Assembly (NCBI GenBank): GCA_964636895.1
Contig: CAZWUW010000050.1
Location: 1 to 22,058, forward strand
DNA: 22,058 bases
Direction: 5' to 3'
Source: CAZWUW01 sp964636895
GTDB taxonomy: Bacteria > Bacillota > Thermincolia > Thermincolales > CAZWUW01
Below the pieces are notes generated by a model, which was not told where the DNA came from, did no database searches, and was given only the letters and a program-made list of their open reading frames with translations. The translations under genes and the position numbers were made by a program. This document shows positions 6,792 to 13,880 of the stretch, in pieces. Within the stretch, counting starts at the first letter, position 1. Every line of letters starts with the position of its first letter.

Positions 6792-6977
6792 GTGGCAAAA
6801 AAATCCATGGTCGTAAGTCAAAAAAGAACTCCTAAATTTTCAGTGCGCGGTTATAACAGATGTAAATTATGTGGGAGACCTCATGCTTATTTGAGAAAGT
6901 TTGGTATGTGCCGGATTTGTTTCCGTGAACGGGCTTACCGTGGTGAGATCCCGGGTGTGAGGAAAGCCAGTTGGTAA
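6792..6977 (+). CDS. rpsN: 30S ribosomal protein S14, zinc type (type Z)
   Basis: S14 is a head protein needed late in 30S assembly. The 61-residue product is the short zinc-binding form: CKLC (C24, C27) and CRIC (C40, C43) make the four-cysteine site, and RKFGMCRICFRERAYRGEIPG is typical (quoted in part). Firmicutes often also carry a longer zinc-free copy elsewhere for zinc starvation; none is seen here. It starts at a GTG a few bases after AAAAGGGGGG. Confidence 0.97.
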   Translation: MAKKSMVVSQKRTPKFSVRGYNRCKLCGRPHAYLRKFGMCRICFRERAYRGEIPGVRKASW

Positions 6978-7002
6978 CAGACAGGAAGGAGGTTAGGTGC
7001 AA

Positions 7003-7401
7003 ATGGCTATGACAGATCCTATTGCAGATCTGCTGACCAGGGTCAGAAACGCAACTTTGGTCTATCATGATAAAGTCGAGATTCCCGCGTCCCGTACTAA
7101 AAAGGCGATTGCGGAGATATTTAAAAAAGAAGGCTTTATCAAGGATTGCGAATATATAGAGGATGGCAAGCAGGGTATTATCAGGATTTATTTGAAATAC
7201 GGCCCGAATCGGGAAAAAGTAATAACCGGACTCAAGCGGATTAGTAAGCCGGGCCTAAGAGTGTATGCGAAAAAAGACGAAGTACCTAAAGTGCTTGGTG
7301 GTTTGGGGATTGCGATTATTTCCACATCCAAGGGTATTATGACAGATAAGCAGGCCCGCAGAGAGGGCCTAGGTGGCGAGGTCATCTGCTACGTGTGGTA
7401 A
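7003..7401 (+). CDS. rpsH: 30S ribosomal protein S8
   Basis: S8 binds the central domain of 16S rRNA and in E. coli represses the spc operon. The ATG at 7003 gives 132 residues, the usual length, beginning MAMTDPIADLLTRVRNA. It lies ten bases after AAGGAGG (6986-6992). The GTG at 6997 would be only four bases away and the ATG at 7009 sixteen, so 7003 fits best. The C-terminal signature ISTSKGIMTDKQARREGLGG is complete. Confidence 0.96.
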   Translation: MAMTDPIADLLTRVRNATLVYHDKVEIPASRTKKAIAEIFKKEGFIKDCEYIEDGKQGIIRIYLKYGPNREKVITGLKRISKPGLRVYAKKDEVPKVLGGLGIAIISTSKGIMTDKQARREGLGGEVICYVW

Positions 7402-7434
7402 TAACAGTTTTAGTTTGAGTCAGGAGGTGTGAAC

Positions 7435-7980
7435 ATGTCCAGAATTGGCAGACAGCCAATTACTATTCCCCAGGGCGTAGAAGTCAAAATTGACGGCAAC
7501 CTGGTTACGGTAAAAGGACCAAAAGGGCAGTTGTCAAGGGAACTGCATAGAGATATGCAATTAGTTAAGGAAGATAATGTGCTGCGGATTGAGCGGCCCA
7601 CTGATAACAAGCTGCACCGTTCATTGCACGGGTTAACCAGAACCCTGGTGAACAATATGGTAGAGGGCGTTACCAAAGGTTTTGAAAAGGCGCTGGAACT
7701 TACCGGGGTTGGTTACCGGGCTTCCAAGCAGGGAAATAACCTTGTTATTTCTGTGGGCTATTCCCATCCGGTGGAGATGGAACCGAAGAACGGACTTGAG
7801 GTTGAAGTGCCCGTTCCTACCAAGATAATTGTCAAGGGTATTGATAAGGAAATGGTCGGTGCTTTTGCCGCTAATGTACGGGCGGTTCGTGAACCGGAAC
7901 CTTATAAAGGGAAAGGTATTAAATACGAAGGTGAACGTATCCGCCGCAAGGTTGGTAAGACCGGCGGCAAGAAGAAGTAA
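7435..7980 (+). CDS. rplF: 50S ribosomal protein L6
   Basis: L6 sits near the factor-binding site of the large subunit. The 181-residue product begins MSRIGRQPITIPQGVEV and has the two repeated alpha/beta domains of L6, the second opening with LTGVGYRASKQGNNLVISVG (about residues 87-106). The C-terminal PEPYKGKGIKYEGERIRRKVGKTGGKK stretch (quoted by its ends) is the L6 signature. The ATG at 7435 follows AGGAGGTG (7422-7429) at normal spacing; the GTG at 7429 lies within that site. Confidence 0.97.
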   Translation: MSRIGRQPITIPQGVEVKIDGNLVTVKGPKGQLSRELHRDMQLVKEDNVLRIERPTDNKLHRSLHGLTRTLVNNMVEGVTKGFEKALELTGVGYRASKQGNNLVISVGYSHPVEMEPKNGLEVEVPVPTKIIVKGIDKEMVGAFAANVRAVREPEPYKGKGIKYEGERIRRKVGKTGGKKK

Positions 7981-8021
7981 AAAGGAGTCACCGTGGAAAA
8001 CAAGTCGGAAAGGAGTGAGTT

Positions 8022-8393
8022 TTGTTGTTCAAACAGGTTAATCGCAAGGCCGACAGACAAAAGCGTCGTTTGCGGGTCCGCAAAAAAGTCGCCGGAACTC
8101 CTGAACGTCCGAGATTAAGCGTATATAGAAGTTTGGTTCATATTTATGCTCAGGTTATTGATGATACAAATGGGATAACACTGGTATCGGCATCTACCAT
8201 GGAGCCTGCTGTTAAAGGTCAGGTAGGGGCAGGTGGGGATATTAGTGCCGCCCAGGCCGTAGGCAAGGCAATCGCCCAAAAAGCTGTGGAAAAAGGTATC
8301 AAACAAGTAGTATTTGACCGGGGCGGCAGTATTTATCACGGCCGTGTGAAAGCACTGGCTGACGCTGCCAGGGAAGCCGGGTTAGACTTCTAG
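8022..8393 (+). CDS. rplR: 50S ribosomal protein L18
   Basis: L18 carries 5S rRNA into the central protuberance with L5. The product is 122-123 residues. There are two adjacent TTG codons (8022 and 8025), giving MLFKQVNRK or MFKQVNRK. AAGGAG (8010-8015) is 6 or 9 bases away, so either may be used; the shorter form looks more like relatives. Family motifs RKKVAGTPERPRLSVYRS and VFDRGGSIYHGRVKALADAARE (in part) are intact. A second ribosome-binding-like AAAGGAGT with GTG at 7993 lies upstream in another frame. Confidence 0.95.
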   Translation: MLFKQVNRKADRQKRRLRVRKKVAGTPERPRLSVYRSLVHIYAQVIDDTNGITLVSASTMEPAVKGQVGAGGDISAAQAVGKAIAQKAVEKGIKQVVFDRGGSIYHGRVKALADAAREAGLDF

Positions 8394-8413
8394 TCTGTTG
8401 CACTATACAGCAT

Positions 8414-8457
8414 AAAAAAGGCTGAATTAGGCGCTTTGCCTTATCGAAAGTCTTTTT
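8414..8457 (+). promoter_or_regulatory. Hairpin between rplR and rpsE: attenuator-like
   Basis: AAAAAGGCT (8415-8423) pairs with AGTCTTTTT (8449-8457) in nine pairs including one G-U. An inner stem of ATTAGGC (8426-8432) and GCCTTAT (8438-8444) has one T-T mismatch and a five-base loop. The right arm ends in a run of five T. This is the only sizeable gap (79 bp) in the middle of the spc block. It resembles a weak terminator or attenuator, or an RNA-processing stem. Confidence 0.45.
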
Positions 8458-8475
8458 AATGAAGGAGGGAAAATG

Positions 8476-8976
8476 ATGGCGAGAATTGACGCCAATAAAC
8501 TTGAATTAGTTGAAAGAGTGGTTCACATAAACCGAGTGGCCAAAGTTGTTAAAGGCGGGCGGCGGTTCAGTTTCAGTGCTTTGATGGTAGTGGGTGACGG
8601 CAGTGGATATGTTGGTGCCGGACTTGGTAAAGCTGGTGAAGTGCCGGAGTCAATCCGTAAGGGGATTGAGGATGCTAAGAAAAACCTGGTGCATGTACCT
8701 ATTGTCGGTACTACTATCCCGCATGAGGCGGTCGGTGTTTTTGGTGCCGGAAAAGTGCTCCTGAAGCCGGCTTCCGAAGGTACCGGAGTAATTGCCGGTG
8801 GACCTGTACGGGCGATTTTGGAACTGGCCGGGGTTAAGGATATTCTCACTAAATCATTGGGCTCCAATAATGCCCATAATATGGTGAATGCAACAATGGA
8901 AGCACTAAAAAGCCTTAAAAAAGCCGAAGAAGTCGCCAAGCTGCGCGGCAAAACGGTGGAAGAGCTCTTAGGTTAG
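8476..8976 (+). CDS. rpsE: 30S ribosomal protein S5
   Basis: S5 contributes to decoding accuracy and to mRNA unwinding with S3 and S4. The 166-residue product begins MARIDANKLELVERVVHINR and has the double-stranded-RNA-binding N-terminal domain with KGGRRFSFSALMVVGDG, then GPVRAILELAGVKDILTKSLGSNN (in part). The ATG at 8476 is chosen over 8473 because AAGGAGGG (8462-8469) is better spaced and the family begins MAR. Full length. Confidence 0.96.
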   Translation: MARIDANKLELVERVVHINRVAKVVKGGRRFSFSALMVVGDGSGYVGAGLGKAGEVPESIRKGIEDAKKNLVHVPIVGTTIPHEAVGVFGAGKVLLKPASEGTGVIAGGPVRAILELAGVKDILTKSLGSNNAHNMVNATMEALKSLKKAEEVAKLRGKTVEELLG

Positions 8977-8989
8977 GAGGTTTACACAG

Positions 8990-9175
8990 ATGGCACAAAA
9001 ACTGCGTGTAACACTGGTGAAGAGTGTGATTGGTACTCCCGGGGACCAGAGAGCTACCGTGCGGACACTTGGGTTGAGCAAGCTGAATAGTTCCGCTGAA
9101 CACAACGATACGCCGCAGATCCGCGGGATGATTCACAAAGTCTCTCACCTAGTGAAAGTCGAAGAAGTTTCATAA
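8990..9175 (+). CDS. rpmD: 50S ribosomal protein L30
   Basis: L30 is a small, peripheral large-subunit protein. The 61-residue product MAQKLRVTLVKSVIGTPGDQ matches the family start, and LGLSKLNSSAEHNDTPQIRG followed by HKVSHLVKVEE is the usual C-terminal half. TAGGAGG at the rpsE stop codon serves as its ribosome binding site, about nine bases before the ATG. Standard position between rpsE and rplO. Confidence 0.95.
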   Translation: MAQKLRVTLVKSVIGTPGDQRATVRTLGLSKLNSSAEHNDTPQIRGMIHKVSHLVKVEEVS

Positions 9176-9210
9176 ACAAAACGGAGCCAAAATCTGAGGG
9201 AGGTGTATTT

Positions 9211-9651
9211 ATGGAACTGCATAATTTGAAGCCTGTTCCTGGTGCCAGACCAAAGCCCACCCGTAAAGGCCAGGGTATCGGCTCCGGTTTGGGTAAGACT
9301 GCAGGCCGGGGACACAAAGGGCAAAAAGCCCGTTCCGGTGGCGGTGTCCGACCCGGTTTTGAAGGTGGTCAAAAACCGCTGATTCAACGGGTACCCAAAC
9401 GAGGCTTTACCAATATATTTGCCAAGGAGATAGTGGCAATAAATGTCAGCGCCCTTAATAAGTTTGATAATGGTGCAGTAGTGACACCATCTATGCTTAA
9501 AGAAGCCGGTGTGATTAAGTCCATCAAAGACGGCGTGAAGATTCTGGGCAAGGGCGAGCTGGAAAAGTCGCTGACCGTTCAGGTTCATGCTTTTAGTAAG
9601 GCAGCGATTGACAAAATTACGGCTGCCGGCGGAAAAGCCGAGGTGATTTAG
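9211..9651 (+). CDS. rplO: 50S ribosomal protein L15
   Basis: L15 is a late-assembly protein with a long glycine- and arginine-rich N-terminal extension. The 146-residue product begins MELHNLKPVPGARPKPTRKG and shows GSGLGKTAGRGHKGQKARSG and GFEGGQKPLIQRVPKRGF, all typical. Its C-terminal part ends in AGGKAEVI. The last codons contain GAGGTGA, which serves as the ribosome binding site for secY, two bases after the rplO stop. Confidence 0.96.
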   Translation: MELHNLKPVPGARPKPTRKGQGIGSGLGKTAGRGHKGQKARSGGGVRPGFEGGQKPLIQRVPKRGFTNIFAKEIVAINVSALNKFDNGAVVTPSMLKEAGVIKSIKDGVKILGKGELEKSLTVQVHAFSKAAIDKITAAGGKAEVI

Positions 9652-9653
9652 TT

Positions 9654-10925
9654 TTGTTAGACGCTCTAAAAAGTTCCCTTAAAGCTGGGGATCTTAGGAA
9701 AAAAATTATTTTTACGTTGCTAATGTTTTTGGTTTTTCGGATTGGCGCGCATGTGCCGGTACCGGACATTAACCATGATGCCATTGAAAAACTGATTGCT
9801 GGTGGGGGCGGTTCCCTGCTGGGCTTCTTTGATGTAATTTCCGGCGGATCCTTTAGAAGGTTTTCTATTTTTGCCATGAGCATTACCCCGTACATTAACG
9901 CATCTATTATTATGCAGCTTCTGACGGTAGTTATTCCGACGCTGGAAAAACTGTCCAAGGAAGGTGACGAGGGTCGCAAAAAGATTACTCAGTATATTCG
10001 TTACGCTACAGTTGTGCTGGGTTTCATCCAAGCATTGGGGATGGCTTTTACTTTGAGAGCGGCCGGTGCTTTGACCAATCCGGGTGTCGGATCTTTCCTG
10101 CTTATTAGTATTACGCTTACGGCAGGTACGGCATTCCTGATGTGGCTGGGTGAGCAGATTACTGAAAAAGGTATCGGTAACGGTATTTCCCTGATTATTT
10201 TCGCGGGTATTGTTTCCAGTATCCCTGGCGCTCTTTACCGGTTGTATGAAGGAATGCAAGCCGGTACCATCAATCCGTTTAGTGTACTTATGCTGGTGGC
10301 AATTGGCGCAGTAGTAATTGCCGCAGTGGTTGCCGTAAACGAAGGTCAGCGCAGGATTCCGGTGCAGTATGCCAAGCGGGTGGTTGGCCGGCGGGTTTAC
10401 GGCGGTCAGAGCACCCATATTCCCCTAAAGGTAAACCAGGCAGGTGTAATTCCGGTAATTTTTGCTTCTTCGATACTGTTGTTCCCTACCACTATCGCTA
10501 ATTTTTTTCCGACAAATAATGCGGCTAAGTGGGTACTTGATATTTTTGCTTGGGGCGGATGGTTGCATAGTATTTCTTACGGCTTATTGATTATTTTCTT
10601 TGCCTATTTCTATACATCCATTACCTTTAACCCAATGGATGTGGCTGATAACATGAAAAAACACGGCGGGTTTATTCCCGGGCTGCGACCGGGGCGACCT
10701 ACAGCCGAATACCTGGATCGTGTGTTAACGAGAATTACTCTGTCAGGCGCTATCTTTTTAGCTTTGATTGCAGTGCTGCCCACGGTGCTCATGGCCACAA
10801 CGAAGATTCAGAATGTGTATTTTGGCGGTACATCATTATTAATTATTGTCGGAGTGGCCCTGGAAACCATGAAACAGATAGAATCCCATTTATTAATGAA
10901 ACATTACCAAGGTTTTATGAAGTAG
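9654..10925 (+). CDS. secY: Preprotein translocase subunit SecY
   Basis: SecY is the membrane channel of the Sec export pathway, working with SecE, SecG and the SecA motor. The 423-residue product has the ten hydrophobic segments expected and family landmarks: RIGAHVPVPDI in the first segment, the plug region around GGSFRRFSIFAMSITPYINASI (residues about 64-85), EGDEGRKKITQY in the cytoplasmic loop, and RRIPVQYAKR with GRRVYGG before the later segments. It starts at a TTG, seven bases after GAGGTGA (9640-9646). In most Firmicutes adk follows; here map follows after 14 bases. Confidence 0.97.
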   Translation: MLDALKSSLKAGDLRKKIIFTLLMFLVFRIGAHVPVPDINHDAIEKLIAGGGGSLLGFFDVISGGSFRRFSIFAMSITPYINASIIMQLLTVVIPTLEKLSKEGDEGRKKITQYIRYATVVLGFIQALGMAFTLRAAGALTNPGVGSFLLISITLTAGTAFLMWLGEQITEKGIGNGISLIIFAGIVSSIPGALYRLYEGMQAGTINPFSVLMLVAIGAVVIAAVVAVNEGQRRIPVQYAKRVVGRRVYGGQSTHIPLKVNQAGVIPVIFASSILLFPTTIANFFPTNNAAKWVLDIFAWGGWLHSISYGLLIIFFAYFYTSITFNPMDVADNMKKHGGFIPGLRPGRPTAEYLDRVLTRITLSGAIFLALIAVLPTVLMATTKIQNVYFGGTSLLIIVGVALETMKQIESHLLMKHYQGFMK

Positions 10926-10939
10926 TTGGGAGAGACACA

Positions 10940-11686
10940 GTGATTACATGTAAATCTGACAGGGAATTAAAATATATGCGCGATGCCGGACGTATTGTGG
11001 CTCAAGTTCATGAAGAACTGGCGAAAGCTGTAAAGCCGGGGGTTACGACAAAAGAACTGGACAGGATTGCCGAGGGTTTTATTTTGAAAAGCGGAGCTCA
11101 ACCAGCTTTTAAAGGATATCATGGATTTCCGGCCTCCATTTGTGCTTCTGTCAATGAACAAGTGGTACACGGTATTCCGGGTTTAAAGAATCTGGAAAAT
11201 GGTGATATTATTAGTATTGATATTGGCGCGGTAATAAATGGTTATTATGGCGACAGCGCTGTAACTTTACCGGTTGGAGACGTGGGAGCCGAGGCTTTGA
11301 ACCTGCTCAAAATAACAGAATGGTCCTTGTATGTAGGTATTGAGCAGGCCCGTGATGGTAATCGGCTGACTGATATATCCAATGCTATTCAAACATTTGT
11401 GGAAGCAAACGGCTATTCAGTAGTCAGGGACTATGTTGGACACGGAATTGGCAGGCATATGCATGAGGAGCCGCAGGTACCTAACTTTGGAAAGTCCGGG
11501 CGCGGCCCGCGGCTTAAGTCCGGGATGACATTAGCTATTGAGCCCATGGTCAACTTGGGTACCCACGAGGTCATGACTCTGACGGACAACTGGACAGTGG
11601 TGACTAAAGACAAAAGACTTTCTGCCCACTTTGAGCATACCATTGCGGTGACTGAAGGCGAACCGGAGATTTTGACCAAGCTTTAG
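10940..11686 (+). CDS. map: Methionine aminopeptidase, type I
   Basis: Removes the initiator methionine from new proteins in the cytoplasm; a two-metal hydrolase. The 248-residue product shows all five metal ligands of the family: D94 (SIDIG), D105 (GDSA), H168 (GHGIG), E201 (AIEP) and E232 (FEHT), plus the substrate-site H77 (VVHGIP). The length is that of the short bacterial MetAP1a. It starts at a GTG after GGGAGAG. It lies directly behind secY, with no adk between them, and just ahead of the KOW-domain gene. Confidence 0.97.
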   Translation: MITCKSDRELKYMRDAGRIVAQVHEELAKAVKPGVTTKELDRIAEGFILKSGAQPAFKGYHGFPASICASVNEQVVHGIPGLKNLENGDIISIDIGAVINGYYGDSAVTLPVGDVGAEALNLLKITEWSLYVGIEQARDGNRLTDISNAIQTFVEANGYSVVRDYVGHGIGRHMHEEPQVPNFGKSGRGPRLKSGMTLAIEPMVNLGTHEVMTLTDNWTVVTKDKRLSAHFEHTIAVTEGEPEILTKL

Positions 11687-11728
11687 CTTGTGCAGGGTTT
11701 AGTGTTTGATCCTCGGGAGGTGCGTAAG

Positions 11729-12028
11729 GTGTCGAATGGTGAGATGATTGTAGGACAGTTTGTAAAATCAAAAGCAGGTCGTGATCAGGGGAATTTGTTT
11801 TTGGTTTATGATGTTTTGAACGCAGCCTTTGTTCGGGTAGTTGACGGAGAAAGCCGTAAGGTCCAGAACCCTAAGAAAAAAAATGTGCGGCACCTGCAGG
11901 CGACATTGGCGAATGCCGGTGAAATTGCCGCCCGATTGGCCCGGGGGGAGCGGATAACGGACGAAGAGGTAGCCCGGGCCATCAGTGAACGGGGTTCTGC
12001 CGGGATGAATGAGAACGGTCGAACATAA
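11729..12028 (+). CDS. KOW-domain RNA-binding protein (L14e-like)
   Basis: A small basic protein that Firmicutes commonly encode between map and infA (B. subtilis ybzG appears to hold the same position); thought to bind RNA or the ribosome, exact role unknown. From the GTG at 11729 the product has 99 residues: a KOW-like SH3 barrel at the N-terminus (VGQFVKSKAGRDQGNLFLV, then a basic VQNPKKKNVRHLQ) and a charged C-terminal tail with DEEVARAISERG. The start follows GGGAGGTG (11715-11722) by six bases. A reading from 11690 would bury that site and add 13 residues without family support. Confidence 0.85.
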   Translation: MSNGEMIVGQFVKSKAGRDQGNLFLVYDVLNAAFVRVVDGESRKVQNPKKKNVRHLQATLANAGEIAARLARGERITDEEVARAISERGSAGMNENGRT

Positions 12029-12045
12029 GGAGGTTGGTTGGCCTG

Positions 12046-12264
12046 ATGTCAAAACAGGACGTAATCGAGGTTGAGGGGACTGTAATTGAACCGCTGCCGA
12101 ATGCCATGTTCCGCGTTGAACTGGAAAATGGGCATAAAGTATTGGCCCATGTTTCCGGTAAAATCAGGATGAATTTTATACGTATCCTGCCGGGTGATAA
12201 AGTCACGATAGAATTATCGCCGTACGACTTGTCGCGCGGGCGGATTGTCTACCGGTTTAAGTAG
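12046..12264 (+). CDS. infA: Translation initiation factor IF-1
   Basis: IF-1 blocks the A-site during initiation and stabilises IF-2 and IF-3. The 72-residue product has the exact family length and the OB fold with MSKQDVIEVEGTVIEPLPNA, MFRVELENGHKVLAHVSGK and IRILPGDKVTIELSPYDLS. The ATG at 12046 lies 12 bases after AAGGAGG (12027-12033); a TTG at 12034 touches that site and cannot be the start. The KOW gene stop lies inside the ribosome binding site. Confidence 0.97.
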   Translation: MSKQDVIEVEGTVIEPLPNAMFRVELENGHKVLAHVSGKIRMNFIRILPGDKVTIELSPYDLSRGRIVYRFK

Positions 12265-12293
12265 GGCTTTGGCCGGAAGGAGGATATAAACAG

Positions 12294-12407
12294 ATGAAAG
12301 TACGATCATCGGTAAAGCCGATTTGCGAAAAATGCAAAATCATCAAGCGAAAAGGCAAGGTCATGGTGATTTGCGAAAATCCTAAACATAAGCAAAAGCA
12401 GGGATAA
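12294..12407 (+). CDS. rpmJ: 50S ribosomal protein L36, zinc type
   Basis: L36 is the smallest ribosomal protein and stabilises the large-subunit core. The 37-residue product begins MKVRSSVKPICEKCKIIKRK and has the zinc site C11-X2-C14-X12-C27-X4-H32, the C+ form that depends on zinc. AAGGAGG lies about nine bases before the ATG. The stop codon TAA at 12405 is followed at once by the rpsM ribosome binding site GGAGGTG. Position between infA and rpsM is universal in Firmicutes. Confidence 0.97.
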   Translation: MKVRSSVKPICEKCKIIKRKGKVMVICENPKHKQKQG

Positions 12408-12425
12408 ATGGAGGTGTTTTGCTAA

Positions 12426-12797
12426 ATGGCGAGAATTGCTGGGGTGGATTTACCCAGAGAGAAACGGGTAGAGATTGCTCTGACCTATATTTTTGGCGTC
12501 GGTCGCCCAACGGCTCAGGAGATCCTGGCCAAAAGCGGTGTAAAACCGGATACCCGGGTGCGGGACTTGACTGAAGAAGAGGTCAATAAGCTGAGGGAAA
12601 TTATAGAAAAGAACTTTAAGGTAGAAGGTGACCTCAGACGTGAGATTTCCCTGAATATTAAGCGTTTGATGGAAATCGGCTGTTATCGTGGCTTGCGTCA
12701 TCGCCGGGGTATGCCGGTGCGTGGCCAAAAAACAAAAACTAATGCCCGGACCAGAAAAGGTCCCAAGAAGACTGTTGGTGTAAGGCGTAAGAAATAA
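12426..12797 (+). CDS. rpsM: 30S ribosomal protein S13
   Basis: S13 is a head protein that touches the P-site tRNA and bridges to L5. The 123-residue product begins MARIAGVDLPREKRVEIAL and has the helix-two-turns-helix RNA-binding part, GCYRGLRHRRGMPVRGQKT and the basic tail NARTRKGPKKTVGVRRKK. Full length. GGAGGTG (12410-12416) lies nine bases before the ATG. Confidence 0.97.
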   Translation: MARIAGVDLPREKRVEIALTYIFGVGRPTAQEILAKSGVKPDTRVRDLTEEEVNKLREIIEKNFKVEGDLRREISLNIKRLMEIGCYRGLRHRRGMPVRGQKTKTNARTRKGPKKTVGVRRKK

Positions 12798-12817
12798 ACT
12801 GTAAAGGGGGAAAGAGT

Positions 12818-13204
12818 ATGGCACGAAGAGTCAGGGCTAAACGTAAAGAGCGGAAAAACGTGGACCAGGGTGTAGCCCATATTAGATCTACTTTTAACAA
12901 TACCATTATTACTATTACTGACAAAACCGGTGCTGCTGTGTCCTGGGCCAGTGCAGGCATAATGGGCTTCAAGGGTTCCCGGAAAAGCACACCTTTTGCT
13001 GCCCAGATGGCTGCGGAATCAGCGGCTAAAGAGGCTATGGAGCATGGCATGAAGGAAGTAGAGGTATTTGTTAAAGGACCCGGGGCCGGCCGGGAGGCCG
13101 CTATCAGGGCTTTGCAGGCTGCCGGGCTGGAAGTAAACATGATTAAAGATGTAACCCCGATTCCTCATAACGGGTGCCGGCCACCCAAAAGAAGAAGAGT
13201 ATAG
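12818..13204 (+). CDS. rpsK: 30S ribosomal protein S11
   Basis: S11 lies on the platform near the mRNA exit. The 128-residue product has the family motifs AHIRSTFNNTIITITD, SWASAGIMGFKGSRKSTPFA and GPGAGREAAIRALQAAGLEV, and ends IPHNGCRPPKRRRV, the universal S11 tail. Full length. AAAGGGGGA precedes the ATG. It lies between rpsM and rpsD as in other bacteria. Confidence 0.97.
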   Translation: MARRVRAKRKERKNVDQGVAHIRSTFNNTIITITDKTGAAVSWASAGIMGFKGSRKSTPFAAQMAAESAAKEAMEHGMKEVEVFVKGPGAGREAAIRALQAAGLEVNMIKDVTPIPHNGCRPPKRRRV

Positions 13205-13220
13205 GAGGTGTTGTACTGAG

Positions 13221-13850
13221 ATGGCAAGATACACAGGTCCTGTTTGCCGGCTCTGCCGTCGGGAAGGTGCTAAATTGTATCTGAAAGGCGACAGATGCTA
13301 TTCCGATAAATGCGCCATTGATAGAAAGGGTTATGCTCCTGGCCAGCATGGGCAGGCGCGTAGTAAAAAGGTTTCTGAATACGGATTGCAGCTGCGGGAA
13401 AAACAAAAAGCCAGGAGAATGTATGGTATTTTGGAAAAACAGTTTCGCAACTACTTTGCTAAGGCCGATCGCCAGCAAGGTATTACCGGTGATAACCTCT
13501 TGCGTTTATTAGAAAGAAGACTGGATAATGTTGTTTACCGGTTGGGGTTTGGTGCTTCAAGGGCTGAAGCCAGACAATTGGTGCGCCATGGACATTTTAC
13601 TGTAAGTGGCAGAAAAGTAAACATTCCTTCCTTTCAGGTAAAGGTCAGTGATGTTGTCGCAATCAGAGAAGGCAGTAAAGATGTGCCTAGGGTTAAGGAA
13701 CTGGTTGAACAGGCGGCCAGAAAAACTCCACCGGCCTGGCTGGAGCTGGATGTTGACCAGTTTGCGGGAAAGGTGGTTGCATTCCCTTCGCGAGATCAGA
13801 TTGACGCACCTCTCGAGGAACACCTTATCGTAGAGTTATACTCCAGGTAA
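13221..13850 (+). CDS. rpsD: 30S ribosomal protein S4, cysteine-bearing form
   Basis: S4 nucleates 30S assembly on the 5' domain of 16S rRNA and in E. coli represses the alpha operon. The 209-residue product has the N-terminal part with cysteines C9, C12, C26 and C31 (a probable zinc knuckle) and the S4 RNA-binding domain (about residues 98-160, LERRLDNVVYRLGFGASRAEARQLVRHGH in part). B. subtilis keeps rpsD elsewhere; here it stays in the alpha block, which is common in Clostridia. AGGAGGTG lies about 12 bases before the ATG. Confidence 0.97.
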   Translation: MARYTGPVCRLCRREGAKLYLKGDRCYSDKCAIDRKGYAPGQHGQARSKKVSEYGLQLREKQKARRMYGILEKQFRNYFAKADRQQGITGDNLLRLLERRLDNVVYRLGFGASRAEARQLVRHGHFTVSGRKVNIPSFQVKVSDVVAIREGSKDVPRVKELVEQAARKTPPAWLELDVDQFAGKVVAFPSRDQIDAPLEEHLIVELYSR

Positions 13851-13880
13851 GTCAACCGATTCCGTGAAGGAGGGTCACTT

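Noticed and set aside
9720..10418. 232-codon open frame on the - strand opposite secY
   Set aside because: It is fully inside secY, lacks a ribosome binding site, and its product is a low-complexity shadow rich in N, Q, T and H with no family pattern.
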